From positions 1-22,523 of the forward strand of contig DATHBD010000046.1 in assembly GCA_035296325.1 (NCBI GenBank): 22,523 nucleotides of DNA. The letters run 5' to 3'. Source of the DNA: DATHBD01 sp035296325 (GTDB taxonomy: Bacteria > Actinomycetota > Actinomycetes > Mycobacteriales > Micromonosporaceae). This document shows, piece after piece, positions 21,101 through 22,523 of this stretch. A program made the position numbers and the translations under genes. The notes below the pieces were generated by a model. It made no database searches. It was not told the DNA's origin and was given only the letters and a program-made list of their open reading frames with translations. Position 1 is the first letter of the stretch. Every line of letters begins with the position of its first letter.

Positions 21101-22523
21101 TCAGACTCCCTCACCGCTCCGCTCGATCAACACCCACGCCTGGTGAACACCTACGTGGACCGTGACCAAGCTCGGCTCCTCGCCGGTGTCCAGCCAGGCC
21201 AGGACCACCGAGGCCAGGACCGCTGGGTCAACTCCGGCGTCCGTGGTGACCACCAACCGCCCGCGCTGGCGGTGGCGCACGACCACGCCCGATCCACCGA
21301 TCACCGCCGCAACCGTGCAGTGCCGCCGAGCGTCAAGCGTCCGCGCCAGCCAACTGTCCAGATCGTCGATCTCGTCGTCGTACGCGAATACGACCTCCGC
21401 CGCACGCTGCAACTGCCGCCCGGGATGGGCGTGGTACACGGCGGTATGGACCCGACCCGGATGCGGCGCGGCGCCGAGCTGAGGCGGCGGCTCCGCCGCG
21501 AACCGCTCCAACCGGATCAGCCGGTTCGTGACGTCCACCTCGCACGCGACCACCGCCGCAGATAGCGACGGCCGGGGCGCCGCACTGAGCCCAGCGGCAG
21601 CAAACGCATACGTCATCGCCTCGCCGGCCGGTTCTGGACGGTCCAGCAACCGGTAGAAGAGGTGCCGCAGCCGTACCGCCGACTCGCCCGGCACTGAACT
21701 CACCAGTTCGGCGATATCGGCATACCGGCGGGGATCGTAGCTGCTCAAGGCAGCCTCGACCTGGCGTCGTAGTGGAGCCGACCGCTGCAGCCGAGCTGCC
21801 AGAACACCAATCCGGTGCACGGCGGTTCCCGGAGCGACCTCCTCATCCGGGAACGCGCCCAGCAGAACTGGCTTACCGAGCGCGGCACCATACGTGGTCA
21901 CGGACCCGTGATCGCCGATGACCAGGTCAGCGGCCACCAATGCCGCCTGCCAGCCCTGATCCGGCGGGATCAGAGTGAGTCCGGACCGAAGACAATCAGC
22001 GAGCCACGCCTTGACCTGGAACGGCCCATGGCCCTGGACAAGGTTCGGATGTAACACGGCAACCAGCCGGTACGCGTCCGTCGGCAGCTCGGCGACCAGC
22101 CGTTGGATCAGCTGGGGCCAGGAACCAAGCAGGGAGTTCGTCGACCACGTCGAGGACAGCACGACAACCGCCCGGCCGTCATGAACCCCGAGCCGGTGTC
22201 GATACCATGATCGATGTGTGACGCTGACCAACATGCGGTCGAAACAAGGGTCACCTGCAACGACCGCAGCGGGCACAGCCTCCGGAGCGTCAGCGACCAT
22301 GCGAGCGAGCTGTTCCGGATGCGCCAAGACGAAGGCCGCCGCTATCGGTGAGCCGTCATACAGTAACCACTGCCGCGATAGACCGAAGACGCTGCGGGCT
22401 CCCGGCTCCCGGCTCCCGGCTCCCGGCTCCCGGCTCCCGGCTCCCGGCTCCCGGCTCCCGGCTCCCGGCTCCCGGCTCCCGGCTCCCGGCTCCCGGCTCC
22501 CGGCTCCCGGCTCCCGGCTCCCG
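21101..22523 (-). CDS. GT-B-like transferase, 5' end beyond window, with repeat insert
   Basis: The frame is open from the window edge to TGA at 21101-21103; at least 474 codons are visible. Residues preceding the TTG at 22327 (SVFGLSRQWLLYDGSPIAAAF) continue the same conserved-looking frame, so that TTG is not the start. The body has GT-B-like strands: VVAGDPCFDRML, AVVVLSSTWSTNSLLG, LVAVLHPNLVQGHGPF and DLVIGDHGSVTTYGAALGKPVL, resembling CDP-glycerol glycerophosphotransferase/UDP-GlcNAc epimerase-type folds. It is annotated as a possible polymer or sugar transferase with unknown acceptor. The last third (CEVDVTNRLIRLERF onward) is a separate domain that I do not recognise. The upstream part in the window encodes repeated EPGAGSR heptapeptides from the 7-bp repeat. 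It is followed directly by the GT1 gene. Confidence 0.6.
   Translation of the reverse strand, partial: GSREPGAGSREPGAGSREPGAGSREPGAGSREPGAGSREPGARSVFGLSRQWLLYDGSPIAAAFVLAHPEQLARMVADAPEAVPAAVVAGDPCFDRMLVSVTHRSWYRHRLGVHDGRAVVVLSSTWSTNSLLGSWPQLIQRLVAELPTDAYRLVAVLHPNLVQGHGPFQVKAWLADCLRSGLTLIPPDQGWQAALVAADLVIGDHGSVTTYGAALGKPVLLGAFPDEEVAPGTAVHRIGVLAARLQRSAPLRRQVEAALSSYDPRRYADIAELVSSVPGESAVRLRHLFYRLLDRPEPAGEAMTYAFAAAGLSAAPRPSLSAAVVACEVDVTNRLIRLERFAAEPPPQLGAAPHPGRVHTAVYHAHPGRQLQRAAEVVFAYDDEIDDLDSWLARTLDARRHCTVAAVIGGSGVVVRHRQRGRLVVTTDAGVDPAVLASVVLAWLDTGEEPSLVTVHVGVHQAWVLIERSGEGV
22397..22523. repeat. Perfect 7-bp tandem repeat, at least 18 copies
   Basis: The unit GGCTCCC is repeated 18 times without a single change and runs off the window edge. 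Since 7 is not a multiple of 3, every minus-strand frame reads the same cycle of seven residues (EPGAGSR) with no stop. Copy-number changes would therefore shift the reading frame of the gene it lies in. Perfect identity points to recent slippage, or possibly an assembly problem. Confidence 0.95.

Noticed and set aside
22325..22327. TTG as start of the GT-B-like gene
   Set aside because: The frame continues upstream with conserved-looking sequence (GLSRQWLLYDG) through the repeat to the window edge; no ribosome site precedes the TTG.
22397..22523. CRISPR array
   Set aside because: The units are 7 bp and directly joined with no spacers.

Overview
The window looks like an accessory region of a high-GC actinobacterium. 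The evidence is high-GC3 codon use, frequent GTG/TTG starts, G-rich Shine-Dalgarno sites, terminators without U-tracts, and actinobacterial families (NB-ARC/TPR STAND ATPase, MGT-type glycosyltransferase, NucA/NucB secreted DNase). A Micromonosporaceae-like host is a guess from protein style, not a proven assignment. Layout: (1) 1-1185 is a scrapyard of IS ends, an IS30 transposase tail fused to an IS3 element that has lost most of orfA and its right end. (2) 1186-6561, minus strand, carries a small membrane-anchored extracellular protein, then a four-gene cluster transcribed Mrr-like membrane nuclease -> VWA protein -> PP2C phosphatase -> membrane kinase with a predicted helix-hairpin-helix segment. 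The last three form the TerY-P-type triad (relatives of E. coli YegL, YegK/PphC and YegI). A hairpin at the kinase stop codon probably ends this operon. (3) 6735-8542, minus strand, has a CoiA-like nuclease-fold gene whose 3' end seems broken by frameshifts, and a 101-codon unknown ORF. (4) 8575-9835 is a complete-looking IS3-family element with both inverted repeats but no visible target duplication. (5) 10187-10933 is a host gene fused in frame to a decayed IS256 transposase tail. (6) 11364-14506 is a translationally coupled pair encoding two exported proteins: a ricin-type lectin-fold protein and a NucA/NucB-family DNase. A strong hairpin follows, then a small gene (14615-15154) homologous to the IS256-disrupted gene at 10187. 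(7) 15173-16315, minus strand, is a membrane-anchored MreC-like protein; 16316-17103 has no convincing gene. (8) 17104-19350, minus strand, is a STAND (NB-ARC + TPR) ATPase divergent from a small membrane protein (19437-19982). (9) 19954-22523, minus strand, holds two overlapping-operon GT-B-type genes. The upstream one is cut by the window edge and contains 18 perfect copies of a 7-bp tandem repeat that stays open in frame. Functionally, the best candidate for an unusual system is the kinase/phosphatase/VWA triad joined to a membrane-tethered Mrr nuclease. Such a set could couple a phosphorylation switch to DNA processing at the membrane, possibly in defence or stress. The exported lectin/DNase pair and the STAND/membrane-protein pair are further candidates. 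All functions here are inferred from reading the sequence; no database search was possible.
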